Assembly (NCBI RefSeq): GCF_024055575.1
Contig: NZ_JAMXOE010000013.1
Span: 1 to 64,000 of the forward strand
Reading direction: 5' to 3'
DNA length: 64,000 bases
DNA from: Mucilaginibacter flavidus
GTDB lineage: Bacteria > Bacteroidota > Bacteroidia > Sphingobacteriales > Sphingobacteriaceae
Part shown: positions 1-8,369 of the stretch, one piece after another
Layout: every line of letters begins with the position of its first letter
How positions within the stretch are numbered: the stretch's first letter is position 1
Translations under genes and position numbers: made by a program
Notes under the pieces: model-generated
The model's database searches: none
Seen by the model: the letters and a program-made list of their open reading frames with translations, nothing else
Told to the model about the DNA's origin: nothing

Positions 1-1
1 T

Positions 2-427
2 GTGGGAACTACTGTAGTTAATACCGTGGTAACAGCACAGGATGGTGTAACCACTAAAACGTATAGCATAACCTTTACCAGGACGGGGCCGATAGCGGCA
101 ATAATGAAGTATGACCAACAGGAGTCGCCAATTACCACCAACGCCATCACGGTACACCAAAATGTGTCGCCCAACGGCGACGGAAAAGGTGATGTGCTGG
201 TTATTGACTGCATAACAGCGTATCCTGAAAATAAGCTACAGATAATGAGCCGCACCGGAGTTTTGATATACGAAGCCAAAGGCTATGATAACTCCACGAA
301 AGTATTTGATGGACATTCAAGCACCAATGGCAAGCTGCAAAAAGCTGGCACTTACTTCTATTCGCTTGAATATAAAGACGGTGGCGAAACTAAGCACAAA
401 GCCGGGTTTATTGTGCTGAAGTATTAG
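2..427 (+). CDS. T9SS type B sorting domain protein, C-terminal part only
   Basis: The reading frame is open at the window edge, so only the last ~141 residues are seen. The first ~27 residues (ending in a YSITFTR strand) look like the end of a cadherin-like beta-sandwich repeat. Then comes a typical gliding-motility C-terminal sorting domain: a VSPNGDGKGD start (~54-64), an LQIMSRTGVLIYEAKGYDN core (~79-97), and a GTYFYSLEYKDG to GFIVLKY end. In Bacteroidota this domain directs secretion by the type IX system and surface attachment. The function of the passenger part lies outside the window. A strong palindromic terminator follows 40 bases downstream. The fold call is firm; the overall product is unknown. 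Confidence 0.85.
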   Translation: MGTTVVNTVVTAQDGVTTKTYSITFTRTGPIAAIMKYDQQESPITTNAITVHQNVSPNGDGKGDVLVIDCITAYPENKLQIMSRTGVLIYEAKGYDNSTKVFDGHSSTNGKLQKAGTYFYSLEYKDGGETKHKAGFIVLKY

Positions 428-466
428 GGTTAGAGATTAGTTAACGGGAGATTATAGATTAGTTAG

Positions 467-521
467 AAACGGAAAGGGAGATTTGCGAAGTTTTAAACTT
501 CGCAAATCTCCCTTTCCGTTT
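467..521. terminator. Perfect 55-base palindrome, probable bidirectional terminator
   Basis: Left arm 467-490 and right arm 498-521 are exact reverse complements over 24 bases, and the central TTTTAAA extends the symmetry to 27 pairs about position 494. The stem is GC-containing and ends in AAAC/GTTT, so it could end transcription from either side. It lies 40 bases after the sorting-domain gene. Confidence 0.75.
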
Positions 522-737
522 GAATCCATACCCGTTTTTGCCTGAAATATGTTATTTTTAATCAAAAATCGTCATTCAAAGTTCTACGCAGCAGATTTAG
601 ATAACACTTGCTGTAAAATGGCTCTAATAAACATGTTGCTTAACTCTTTGCAAGGTGAGGTTGCTCATATGAACACTTTAAGCAATTAGTTTTTCACCGG
701 TTACAAAGTCAGTACAACGCTCGTCAATGGTTATAAT

Positions 738-890
738 ATGCCCTACTACATTGAATTTACAGAATCTGAGTTAAGTTACATTTGCATTAAGGAACGTATA
801 GCACAACAGGGTAAGCCAGTAATTAATATGCGATGTGAACCGAAAATTGATATAAAATCATTCTCCGGCGTTCAAGGTACTTTGTTTTAA
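738..890 (+). CDS. Small hypothetical ORF (50 aa), possibly the tail of a lost gene
   Basis: A short frame runs from an ATG at 738 to TAA at 888-890; it stays open upstream to 690, so it could equally be the remaining end of a larger deleted gene. The product starts MPYYIEFTESELSYICIKER and ends in GVQGTLF. I recognise no family. It lies just before the truncated MutT gene in a region that has lost DNA, which favours a remnant. The stretch 522-737 holds nothing else I can support. Confidence 0.3.
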   Translation: MPYYIEFTESELSYICIKERIAQQGKPVINMRCEPKIDIKSFSGVQGTLF

Positions 891-929
891 TGATAGAGTA
901 TTACCTTTATGAACTTCAATTTGCAAATT

Positions 930-1232
930 ATGATTCTAGTCACGGCGGCTATCATTAGGAAAGAACAACACATTCTTATTGCAAGAAGAGCTCAAGGAAG
1001 ACATTTAGAAGGATTTTGGGAGTTTCCAGGGGGCAAGATTGAACCGGGTGAAACACCCGAAGCGTGCTTGAAAAGAGAGGTTTATGAAGAGCTAGGAATT
1101 CAAATCATGGTGGACTCATTTATCATGGAAAATCAACATGATTATCCTGATAAACGCATATCATTGCAAGCTTATTATTGTTCATTCCTTTCAGGTACAA
1201 TTCGCCTATTGGATCACGATAGCCGGAATTGA
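930..1232 (+). CDS. mutT: NUDIX (MutT-like) hydrolase, 3'-truncated
   Basis: A MutT-type pyrophosphohydrolase that would clean oxidised nucleotides such as 8-oxo-dGTP. The Nudix box is intact: GGKIEPGETPEACLKREV followed by YEELG. The family start MILVTAAI fits the ATG at 930; an ATG at 909 would add seven residues. The protein is only ~100 residues instead of ~130: the sequence matches the family up to LLDHDS and then stops after two more codons, where the SRA-HNH gene begins in another frame. The missing end (the usual ..W..P..L motif) suggests a deletion and probably loss of function. Confidence 0.75.
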   Translation: MILVTAAIIRKEQHILIARRAQGRHLEGFWEFPGGKIEPGETPEACLKREVYEELGIQIMVDSFIMENQHDYPDKRISLQAYYCSFLSGTIRLLDHDSRN

Positions 1233-1971
1233 TGGTAACAACAAAGTTGGATCATCATCTATCGTTTTAAGTGGTGGTTATGTAGATGATGAAGACATGG
1301 GTGATGTAATTATTTATACAGGCCATGGAGGAAATCCTAATGGTGGTAAGCAAGTTGCCGATCAAAGTTGGGACAGCCGCGGAAACAAAGCATTAATTAT
1401 AAGTGAACTTCATGGATTGCCTGTGAGGGTAACACGAGGAGCGAATCACAAATCTATTTATAGTCCTAAAGTAGGATATCAATATGATGGGTTATACTTC
1501 GTAACTAGTCATTTCGAAGAGATTGGGAAAGACGGGTATACAATTTGCCGTTATCGGCTTGAAAAAGAGCGTTCTATAGTCCAAAATAACGATTTTAATA
1601 ATGAAACTAAAAGGCAACAGACAACGATACTTAGAATTGTTCGAGATAGCAAGATTTCAAGGAAAGTAAAGGAATTGTATGGCTATAGTTGCCAAATTTG
1701 CAACTTTACAATTGCAGTGAAAAGCGTAATGTATGCAGAGGGTGCCCACATTAAGCCTTTGGGGATACCCCATAATGGAAGAGATAAGTTAGATAACTTG
1801 CTTTGCCTTTGTCCAAACCACCACGTAATGTTAGATAAAGGAGCGTTTGCTATAGCCGACGACCTCACACTTATTGGGATCCCTGGCAGTTTGAAAATGC
1901 AGCCATCCCATATTTTGGAACGTGACAATCTTGCTTATCATCGAAGCCATGTTTTTATCAATCACGAATGA
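1138..1971 (+). CDS. SRA-YDG / HNH endonuclease, 5'-truncated
   Basis: A modification-dependent restriction type protein. The SRA-YDG domain, which flips and reads modified cytosine, is seen from AGIDG (codon at 1222) through SIVLSGGYVDDEDMGD, IIYTGHGG, QVADQSWDSRGN, LPVRVTRG and YQYDGLY. A C-terminal HNH nuclease follows: CQIC (~1693), AEGAHIKPL, DNLLCLCPNHHVMLDKG. The domain normally has more residues before AGI.G; here they are replaced by out-of-frame MutT sequence (1138-1221), so the ATG at 1138 is only the first available start. The 3' end appears natural. Family known from McrA-like restriction systems; activity of this copy is doubtful. Confidence 0.75.
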   Translation: MIILINAYHCKLIIVHSFQVQFAYWITIAGIDGNNKVGSSSIVLSGGYVDDEDMGDVIIYTGHGGNPNGGKQVADQSWDSRGNKALIISELHGLPVRVTRGANHKSIYSPKVGYQYDGLYFVTSHFEEIGKDGYTICRYRLEKERSIVQNNDFNNETKRQQTTILRIVRDSKISRKVKELYGYSCQICNFTIAVKSVMYAEGAHIKPLGIPHNGRDKLDNLLCLCPNHHVMLDKGAFAIADDLTLIGIPGSLKMQPSHILERDNLAYHRSHVFINHE

Positions 1972-2114
1972 CTTGCAAGATTTAACTAACTTCCTGTATA
2001 TTTCGGAGAAACTGACCACCCAATTCCGTGGCAAACTGACCACCTAAACTGCTGGCGAAAGGACGCAGCGAATGCTGTAGAAGCGTTTACAAAAATAGTT
2101 ATTTAAAAGGTATT

Positions 2115-2864
2115 TTATTGATAGCTGTTTTCTGGTTCAAGTTGTCGTTTTTTTCTCATAGACTCTCCCTTCAGCTCGATGCGGTGCGCATCATGAACAA
2201 TCCGGTCCAGGATAGCATCAGCAATTGTCTTTTCACCAATAACCTCATACCATTTACTAACAGGTAACTGCGAGGTAATGATCAGCGAGGTTTTGCCATG
2301 CCTGTCTTCAATGATCTCCATCAATGCAGCTCTGCTCTGCGCATCAAAAGGCTGTATACCGAAGTCATCTAATATCAATAGTTGCTGCCTTTCGACCTTG
2401 GCGATCTCCTTGATATAAGAACCATCAGCCTTAGCCATTTTTAGTTTGGCGAATAACTTAGGCGTACTGGCATACAGCACTCTGTAGCCCATTATACAGG
2501 CCTGGTGGCCAATAGCTGAAGCTACATAGCTTTTGCCAATACCTGTGCTGCCGGTGATCAGCAAGTTCTCATAGCGGCCGATAAACGAACAGTCCGCCAG
2601 CCGCATGATCTGGTTACGGTCGATACTTCGGTCGGCATGGTAATGAATATTCTCTACAGAAGCCTTATAGCGGAAACGGGCATAGAATATGGAACGGTCT
2701 ATGCGCCTGTTCTGACGGTCATCCCATTCTGCCTCCACCAGGTGGGCCAGCAGTTCATCTGCGGTATATTCCGTTGTTTGCCCGGTTTCCAGGCAGGTCT
2801 TAAAGGCATGAAACATACCGAAGAACTTTATCTTCCGCAGTTTGTCTAAGGTGTTTGTGTTCAT
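2115..2864 (-). CDS. istB: IS21 helper ATPase IstB
   Basis: DnaC/IstB-type AAA+ ATPase of 249 residues, full length for the family. It assists the IstA transposase by marking target DNA. Walker A is GSTGIGKS (~105-112) and Walker B is LLILDDFG (~166-173), followed by the sensor-1 region IITSQLP. It lies downstream of istA on the same strand with an 18-base gap. This gene seems intact although its partner is broken. Confidence 0.9.
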   Translation of the reverse strand: MNTNTLDKLRKIKFFGMFHAFKTCLETGQTTEYTADELLAHLVEAEWDDRQNRRIDRSIFYARFRYKASVENIHYHADRSIDRNQIMRLADCSFIGRYENLLITGSTGIGKSYVASAIGHQACIMGYRVLYASTPKLFAKLKMAKADGSYIKEIAKVERQQLLILDDFGIQPFDAQSRAALMEIIEDRHGKTSLIITSQLPVSKWYEVIGEKTIADAILDRIVHDAHRIELKGESMRKKRQLEPENSYQ

Positions 2865-2882
2865 ATTATTGTTGTTTAATGG

Positions 2883-4311
2883 TTATTTATAGTAATCTTC
2901 TCCTCTTATATTATCGTGGCTGGGCATGGGTAGTTCATCAGCAAACAAGCTGTCCTCATATTGATCCATTTTGTTTTCTAGTATCTGCTGGATCGTTTTG
3001 TAATTATAGATACCATAACCGAGCGCCCTTCTGCAGGCGCTGGCTAATCGGTCATTGCCCGCTTTCTTGGCGAAGCTCAATATGCCCACGCAGGAGCGGT
3101 AGGCCTGTTCAGGGTGTTGTTTGCGATCCAGTATCTTTAGGATATACAGCCGTACATCTTCGTGAATGGATGATGCCCATTCCAGGAACCTCCATGTTGG
3201 ACCTGGAGTAAAGTATCTTTACCTTCTTGCCGATAAAGCGGTAAGGCACACTGTAATAGTGTTTATCTACGCCCAGTTAGACATGCCCGTTCTTCATCAC
3301 GGTAGCCTGATGTTGCTTTTTAAACTCATAGCGCAATGCCGGCAGCAGTGAAAGTGTTTCCCTTTCTACTTCTTCAAACTGTAGTCTCCGGCTGTAATTA
3401 CGGCCTTTGAGCGGTTGGCTGTTATGCACTTCCAACGCTTCTTTAATAGCGATGTTCAGCGTTGCAAGTGTATGGTAGGTTGCTTTGCGTACCGGCGCAT
3501 AAATGCGGCTGTACATGATCTTAACGGCACCTTCTACCAGTGCTTTATCACGAGGGCGGTAAGCCCTGGCAGGTAATATGGTTGTGCTGTAATGATCCGC
3601 GAAGTCAGCAAATGTTTCGTTCAGCGTTGGCTCATAACGGTTACTTTTGGTTACAGCTGCTTTCAGGTTATCAGGAACAATTGCGGATGGAACTCCACCA
3701 TAATAATGCAGTGCGTCCTCACAGGCTGCAATAAAGTCTTCTTTCTGCTGACTGGCAACAGCTTCCACATAGGTAAGCTGGCTGGCTCCCAGTATAGCTA
3801 CAAAGACCTCAACCTCTATGACCTCACCAGTTTCCTTATCGGTAATGCTCAGCTTTTCACCGGCAAAATCAACATACATCTTATCGCCTGCTTTATGGTC
3901 AAGGTGCATGGTGGGATTGACCCGTGCCTTCCACTGGTTATAGTAAAAGCAAAATTGGGTATACTGAAAGCCGTCAGGAAACTCTTTTCTATAGGCTTCC
4001 CATAGGATACGGCGGTTCATGCCGGTACGCTTGAGTTCTTTATCGACTTGCGGAAAACAGCGTTGCAGGGCGAGCATACGCTTGTCGGGAGGCCTTTCCT
4101 GGCCATTGCCAAAGAAGTCCTCCAGTTCTTTGTCGTTCAGGGCATTGATCTGTTCAAACGTGCAGCCGCTGGCATCAAAGGCGGCAAAATACTTCTTTGC
4201 CGTATTCCGGGAGACACCAGATTGTGCAGCTATAGATAACTTGCTGCGCCCCTGATTGTACATTCTAAGGATCTGTCTAATCTTATTCATGCTGATTGTA
4301 GTGTTGGCCAT
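2883..4311 (-). pseudogene. istA: IS21 transposase IstA, interrupted
   Basis: The N-terminal 344 residues are readable: HTH (IRQILRMYNQGRSKLSIA), then the DDE integrase core including MYVDFAGEK, PDNLKAAV and RDKALVEGAV. A TAA at 3277-3279 ends the frame after NGHV; the same frame then continues LGVDKHYYSVPYRFIGKKVK. Near 3190 the frame changes and codons for a family stretch seem deleted; the C-terminal part (EDVRLYILKILDRK, then GILSFAKKAG) reads in another frame to 2883. Family length is ~500 residues. At least two lesions make it a pseudogene. Confidence 0.85.
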
Positions 4312-4461
4312 AATTGGTAGGTGTTAACCCACAAAAATATGGTTGCTTCTACTGCATTTTCTGCCCGTCCGGGGTGGTCAGTTTGCGCCGGAATCAGGTG
4401 GTCAATATCCCGCGGAATCGGTGGTCAGTTTGCACCGGAATCAGGTGGTCAATATCAGCGA

Positions 4462-5052
4462 ATTCTCCACTCTGATAAGATGTTTCATCACGCCATTATT
4501 ATTCATGGGTTTTTGATGGTCCAGTGGCTTGTGTGCCCGCAAAAAGGTTTCAAAATCGGCAATAAACTTATAGTTGATTTCCTGCAATAGCACATCTGAT
4601 TTTCGAAACCTCTTTTCCATAAATTTAGTGAGATAACGTTGCGTAACGTAGTAGTGCTTCAATGTGCTCCAGGTTAGCTCATGCTTCGCTTGCTCATTAT
4701 GATATTCTATTAGACGACTTAATGTGTTAGGTTCCGCGCTATCAGTGCCAAAAAATGCATCTTTAATGGCATCAGGTGTAATTAGTTTACCCTTTAACAG
4801 CAATTGTTGATAGCAGTTACCCAATGTAAGCCTTACCTGATCTAAACCGTTATTTATATTTTTAGCGGCATCACCTTTTCCTTTACTGGTACCTCGTCTC
4901 GCGTCCCATATCAATGGGTTAACCCATTGCTTCAATGCGAAATGAATTATTTCACCATTAACTGTAATTCGTGCGTAGATGGGTGCCTTATCGTTTTTTA
5001 GTTTATCCTGCCTGATAATGAACTGGATACCGAATGTGTTAACTGTTTTCAT
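4462..5052 (-). pseudogene. Tyrosine recombinase/integrase, N-terminal half cut by IS21
   Basis: About 197 residues of a Bacteroidota site-specific integrase: an Arm-type DNA-binding domain (GIQFIIRQDKLKNDKAPIYA, ~8-27; VNPLIWDARRG) and the SAM-like core-binding domain (LIEYHNEQ, WSTLKHYYVTQRYLTKF). Around NNNGVMKHLIRVEN the gene runs into the IS21 end; the catalytic domain with the R-H-R-Y residues is absent here and is not found left of the IS. Its start is 300 bases from a tRNA(CAU) 3' fragment, the usual setting for an integrase next to its att site. Confidence 0.8.
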
Positions 5053-5293
5053 GTCCTTTTTCTCCTTTATTTGATAAAATTTGTTTCAATTTGGTATTGA
5101 AACCTTCGATTTTCGGTATCAAAAAGGGTCAAAAAAGACCATAATTTATGGCGTTTTGAGATTTGTAAATAACTGTATAACAGCTCGTTAAACCACTTTT
5201 CAATACCTCGAAGGTAAAAATTGAAAACAGGTTATGGAATAGGTATCGTAAAGCTTGAGAAAGTTTGGTATTATTTGATATGGCTAAAAACAT

Positions 5294-5327
5294 AAAAGCC
5301 TGTAAATCAATTAATTTACAGGCTTTT
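5294..5327. terminator. Bidirectional hairpin terminator
   Basis: A perfect 14-base stem (5294-5307 and 5314-5327, AAAAGCCTGTAAAT) with a 6-base loop, with A and T tracts on both sides. It stands between the integrase fragment and the tRNA fragment. Confidence 0.7.
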
Positions 5328-5351
5328 TAAACCATTTAAGGTGCGTTTTGT

Positions 5352-5403
5352 GCGCTCCACCTGGGCTCGAACCAGGGACCAAAAGATTATGAGTCTTTTG
5401 GCC
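5352..5403 (-). other. 3' fragment of a tRNA with CAU anticodon, likely att site
   Basis: Read on the minus strand there is an anticodon arm AAAGA-CTCATAA-TCTTT (anticodon CAU), a variable region, a T arm CCTGG-TTCGAGC-CCAGG and an acceptor 3' strand. The D arm and 5' acceptor half are not recognisable, so it is not a working tRNA gene. Such 3' halves are left at the far end of elements that integrate into tRNA genes. The truncated integrase lies next to it. Whether the source was tRNA-Met or tRNA-Ile2 cannot be told from the fragment. Confidence 0.65.
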
Positions 5404-5934
5404 AGTTATTGAACCAATTTCGAATTAATTTTAATTTAAAGGGTACGCCCCAGGGTAAAACTGAACCGTATATATTCTATAACAAAGGAGTTCCCTTAAA
5501 GACTACCCCCAGTTACCATCTTGGAGATTTAAAAATTCCCATTATTATATACGGCAATTCATAATAAGAATTGCAAACTTGCTAGCAAATCATTAAATTT
5601 GAATCATCAGATTTAGCTGAATTTAATCGAATTTGAAAGGGTATAAAAAGCTACCTATAAAATAAAAACTACCCTAGGGGAATAGAAAGGGGCTATTTTA
5701 GCTTAAGTACGAATCCCGCCCTCTTCAATTCAAAACAACCAAAACATTGTTTTTTAAACAAATAAGAATTGTTTATCTTTGTTAAAACAGTTCATTGATT
5801 ATTACCAAGCTTCGAAAAGGGCTACAAAAATCGATTAAAATTGGGCAAATATCATGTGCCCAATTCGGTGCCCTGTTAAATTTTCAGCAGTATAACTATA
5901 ATAAAATCAACGCATTAAGGAGTTGGATGGTCGT
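5404..5934. other. AT-rich non-coding stretch
   Basis: About 530 bases between the tRNA(CAU) fragment and the first tRNA-Pro-like end. I see no credible gene. Base composition is clearly more AT-rich than the rest of the window, consistent with transferred or decaying DNA. Confidence 0.5.
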
Positions 5935-5991
5935 CTTCTCATCCCGACTTTTAAGTCAGAAGCCTTAAGTCGAAAGTCTTGAGGCTTTTTT
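5935..5991 (+). terminator. tRNA-Pro-like 3' end plus terminator, copy 1
   Basis: The 14 bases CTTCTCATCCCGAC (5935-5948) match the end of the longer tRNA-Pro-like fragment at 6522-6553. They are followed by a hairpin (5961-5985, AGCCTTAAG with CTTGAGGCT, one wobble) and a T run. The same order recurs in the copies further right. Confidence 0.5.
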
Positions 5992-6064
5992 GTTTTACAA
6001 CAAAACCACATCGGCAATTAAATATCTATCCATTCGTTTCCCAGGCCTTCTTATATTTGAGTAT

Positions 6065-6469
6065 ATGAATTTAAGTTTTAACGCAGAAACCGGTGACTTT
6101 GAAGGAATAGCCACCTACAACGATAAGCAATACAGCATGACCTTGGTTGATTTTGAAGCAGAACACATGCAGAAGGCAACTGATTTGGCCACGCAAATAA
6201 ATAATTGGCTTAATGAAGGGCTTGAAAGCGTTAAGCAATTTACAGCAACGTCGCTTATAAAACTTAAGAACGAGTCATGGCTTGATGAAGACCAACCTCT
6301 TGTGAGCGAAGACGTATTTATAAATACCATTGAATTAGATGGTGTTTTAGTATTTTCAGATGGTAGCTTTGAGGTTTATTTTGACGATAACGACCTGTTT
6401 TGGGGGCATACAATAAAGGTAGATATTGATCAGTCTTTTGAAATAGAAGGTGCGAACCTTTGGGGCTGA
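6065..6469 (+). CDS. DUF2262/DUF6985-like hypothetical protein
   Basis: Predicted 134-residue acidic soluble protein; the ATG at 6065 (MNLSFNAETGDFEG) is preferred over the one at 5990, which would start inside the terminator T run. The end, FEVYFDDNDLFWGHTIKVDID, resembles a small family of bacterial proteins (DUF2262 or DUF6985 type) often found near toxin-immunity loci; I cannot decide the exact family. No signal peptide or membrane segment. It is an orphan between two tRNA-Pro-like ends, so it may be cargo of a lost integrated element. Confidence 0.6.
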   Translation: MNLSFNAETGDFEGIATYNDKQYSMTLVDFEAEHMQKATDLATQINNWLNEGLESVKQFTATSLIKLKNESWLDEDQPLVSEDVFINTIELDGVLVFSDGSFEVYFDDNDLFWGHTIKVDIDQSFEIEGANLWG

Positions 6470-6521
6470 TTACGAATGAATACAACCTATGTAAATTATA
6501 TCGATCTCCGGCGTGAGTGAG

Positions 6522-6598
6522 GAGGTCGGAAGTTCGAATCTTCTCATCCCGACGAGTGAAGTCAATAGCCTTAAGTCGAAAATCTTGAGGCTTTTTTT
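6522..6598 (+). other. tRNA-Pro-like 3' half plus terminator, copy 2
   Basis: 6522-6553 can be folded as variable loop, T stem GGAAG / CTTCT with loop TTCGAAT, and 3' acceptor strand CATCCCG + A, the form of Bacteroidota tRNA-Pro. The 5' part of the tRNA is absent. A terminator hairpin (6567-6591) with seven or more T follows, nearly the same as copy 1. Confidence 0.55.
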
Positions 6599-6700
6599 GT
6601 GGCATCGCGACCCGGTTTATGAATTGGTTAAAATAAAACTTCTTGATAATGAGCATGTTCCACAGCGTTCCGGGTGTTCCGCCGAGAAAAATGGAACGCT
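6591..6700 (+). repeat. 110-bp dispersed repeat with GTTCC-rich core, copy 1
   Basis: The stretch matches 7259-7368 closely. The 58-base core (6643-6700) has further copies on the minus strand at 24111-24168 and 63383-63440. Inside the core AGCGTTCC and GGAACGCT form an inverted pair. Not coding. Confidence 0.75.
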
Positions 6701-6797
6701 AAACTGAAACCTTCCGGATTTCCAATGAATCAATTCTTAAAAATATTCCAATTGAATGTCATGCGAAGCACTTCCTGTCAATCCAAATAGGATCAAA

Positions 6798-7061
6798 TTA
6801 ATTGCTCCAGTTTTCAATCATTCCAGGGAATCGCACTTTAACAAGCTCCAAAAACTCGTTGAAGTTTTTTGTTTCAATTCTCAGCTTATTATTGTAATTT
6901 TCCTCGTCAAAAACATCATTTCCATCAAATACATAGTAATGAATAATAAATAGTTCATTTTTGTATTGCAGGTGTACTGTATACGAAGAGTTTTCAGCCC
7001 TTTTATAAAATAGTGTGATAACTTTTCCGTTTTTAAGTGATTTGAATAACTTTTTTTCCAT
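6798..7061 (-). CDS. Small hypothetical protein (87 aa)
   Basis: A lysine-rich start (MEKKLFKSLKNGKVITLFYK), then strands HLQYKNELFIIHYYVFDG and an acidic linker FDEENYNN before a helix NFNEFLELVKVRFPG. It has no membrane segment. I recognise no family; size and setting resemble orphan immunity-type genes in mobile cargo. It sits between two copies of the 110-bp repeat, opposite in direction to its neighbours. Confidence 0.5.
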   Translation of the reverse strand: MEKKLFKSLKNGKVITLFYKRAENSSYTVHLQYKNELFIIHYYVFDGNDVFDEENYNNKLRIETKNFNEFLELVKVRFPGMIENWSN

Positions 7062-7258
7062 TCTTTAAAAGTGTGTTCTTTTTAATAATGAGAGAATACC
7101 TTAAGGTTAATTAGTCGATTAGACGGTCATAAGTAATCAAGATTTTAAATATACTTCAAACAGGTAGATCGGCCAAATGCCTCAAATCGTATAGAAAAAA
7201 GCTCGAAATTTGTACAGGTAGGGCGACTTTTTAAGTCAGAAGTCTTAAGCCTGAAGGT

Positions 7259-7368
7259 TTTTTTTTGTGGCATCGCGTCCCGGTTTGTGAATTTGTCAAA
7301 ATAAAACCACTTGATAATGAGCGTGTTTCGCAGCGTTCCGGGTGTTCCGCTGAGAAAAATGGAACGCT
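7259..7368 (+). repeat. 110-bp dispersed repeat, copy 2
   Basis: Near-identical to 6591-6700, in the same direction 668 bases away. It follows a degenerate AAGTCTTAAG terminator (7225-7266). The core 7311-7368 is the shared 58-base unit. A recombination between the two copies would delete the small gene between them. Confidence 0.75.
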
Positions 7369-7400
7369 GAACTGAACCCTACCGGGATAGATCGGGAAGT

Positions 7401-7428
7401 TCGGAAGTTTGAACCTTCTAATCCCGGC
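7401..7428 (+). other. tRNA-Pro-like 3' end, degenerate copy 3
   Basis: TCGGAAGTTTGAACCTTCTA followed by ATCCCGGC repeats the T arm and acceptor pattern of 6522-6553 with several changes, and is followed by AAATCAGAAGTCTTAAAT as in copy 1. The rest of 7062-7565 holds no gene I can support. Confidence 0.4.
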
Positions 7429-7565
7429 TATTTAAATCAGAAGTCTTAAATTTAATGGCAGATACACTTTAACAATTTAAAAGGTTTATTGTTAAACCTG
7501 TGTTACGTTAAGGTAAACACTTTTAAATTGAGCATAAATAATATTTATACCATACTAATATCGTT

Positions 7566-8261
7566 ATGAAAATAGGCAAAGGTACAAGGTTAATCAATGC
7601 GTTATTTGTTCTGCAATTATTGGTAGCTATGCCCTTTGCCGGGAACGTTTTTGGGCAGGTAAAAACAGAAGAGCAACCCAAAACCCCGGAGCAAACAAAA
7701 ACCACTACAGAAGTAAAGGTCCAGGCGGCGCAGGTGAATAACTTTATTCAGCGCTTTGATGATAAATTTTTAATCAACCTGGCTTTACAGCGTAATGATA
7801 GCGAGACAAAAAAAATGCTGTTTTTATCAAATTCGCTGGGGTATGTTTCTTATGGCATACCCGTGGCACTGATGGTTGGCGGTATTGTGCGGAACGACAG
7901 CCAGATGCGCCAGAACGCCTTATATGTAGGCAGCAGCGCCGCCGTAACTTTGGGCGTTACCTTGTTAATGAAAACTGTATTTAAGCGCCGTCGGCCATTT
8001 GTGCAGAATTTAAAAATCGTAGCGGTTTACAATGCAGAGAGCACTTCGTTCCCTTCGGGGCATTCGTCAACAAGCTTTGCGGTAGCAACGGCGTTATCAA
8101 GGGCGTATCCAAAATGGTACGTCATAGCCCCTTCGTATTTATGGGCGGGTTCGGTAGCCTACTCGCGTATGTACCTGGGCGTACATTACCCCAGCGATGT
8201 TGTTGGCGGGGCCTTATTGGGTACTACCACCTCCTGGCTATTAAGGCCGGCTTTTAAATAA
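7566..8261 (+). CDS. PAP2 family phosphatase
   Basis: Type-2 phosphatidic acid phosphatase of 231 residues, expected to remove phosphate from a lipid phosphate such as undecaprenyl diphosphate or phosphatidate at the periplasmic face. A signal-like segment (LLVAMPFAGNVFGQ) is followed by a charged linker. All three motifs are present: KRRRPF (~140), FPSGHSSTSFA (~161-171), and SRMYLGVHYPSDVVGG (~199-214). Helices lie between them. It stands alone between tRNA-like scars. The substrate cannot be told from sequence. Confidence 0.9.
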   Translation: MKIGKGTRLINALFVLQLLVAMPFAGNVFGQVKTEEQPKTPEQTKTTTEVKVQAAQVNNFIQRFDDKFLINLALQRNDSETKKMLFLSNSLGYVSYGIPVALMVGGIVRNDSQMRQNALYVGSSAAVTLGVTLLMKTVFKRRRPFVQNLKIVAVYNAESTSFPSGHSSTSFAVATALSRAYPKWYVIAPSYLWAGSVAYSRMYLGVHYPSDVVGGALLGTTTSWLLRPAFK

Positions 8262-8369
8262 GTGGTTATAAAAACGTTCAGGAATACGCCCTATGTACCA
8301 ACGTTAACGGCTTTTAGTACGTGGATTGCCGGATTGTACCTTGAGTCATTGCTTTCCGATTCGATCGGG

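Larger units (their letters stand above)
1995..4461 (-). mobile_element. IS21-family insertion sequence, decayed
   Basis: The istA-istB gene pair is bounded by repeated end motifs, as usual in IS21. On the left, ACTGACCACC copies begin at 2011 and 2037. On the right, four inverted GGTGGTCA copies occur between 4373 and 4450, with alternating spacers. The motif reads roughly ACTGACCACCnnATTCCG into the element. The exact ends (±10 bases) are inferred. The left flank follows the SRA-HNH gene; the right flank cuts an integrase gene whose other half is absent. IstA carries a stop and a frame-shifting deletion, so the copy should not be self-mobile. Confidence 0.8.

Noticed and set aside
2883..3211. 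Open frames on the plus strand in the IstA/IstB region
   Set aside because: They are antisense shadows of the istA C-terminal remnant.
4321..4590. Open frame across the IS21 right end
   Set aside because: It consists of the repeated GGTGGTCA end motifs and the antisense of the integrase.
5352..5430. Functional tRNA gene at the CAU fragment
   Set aside because: The D arm and 5' acceptor half cannot be formed from the neighbouring bases.
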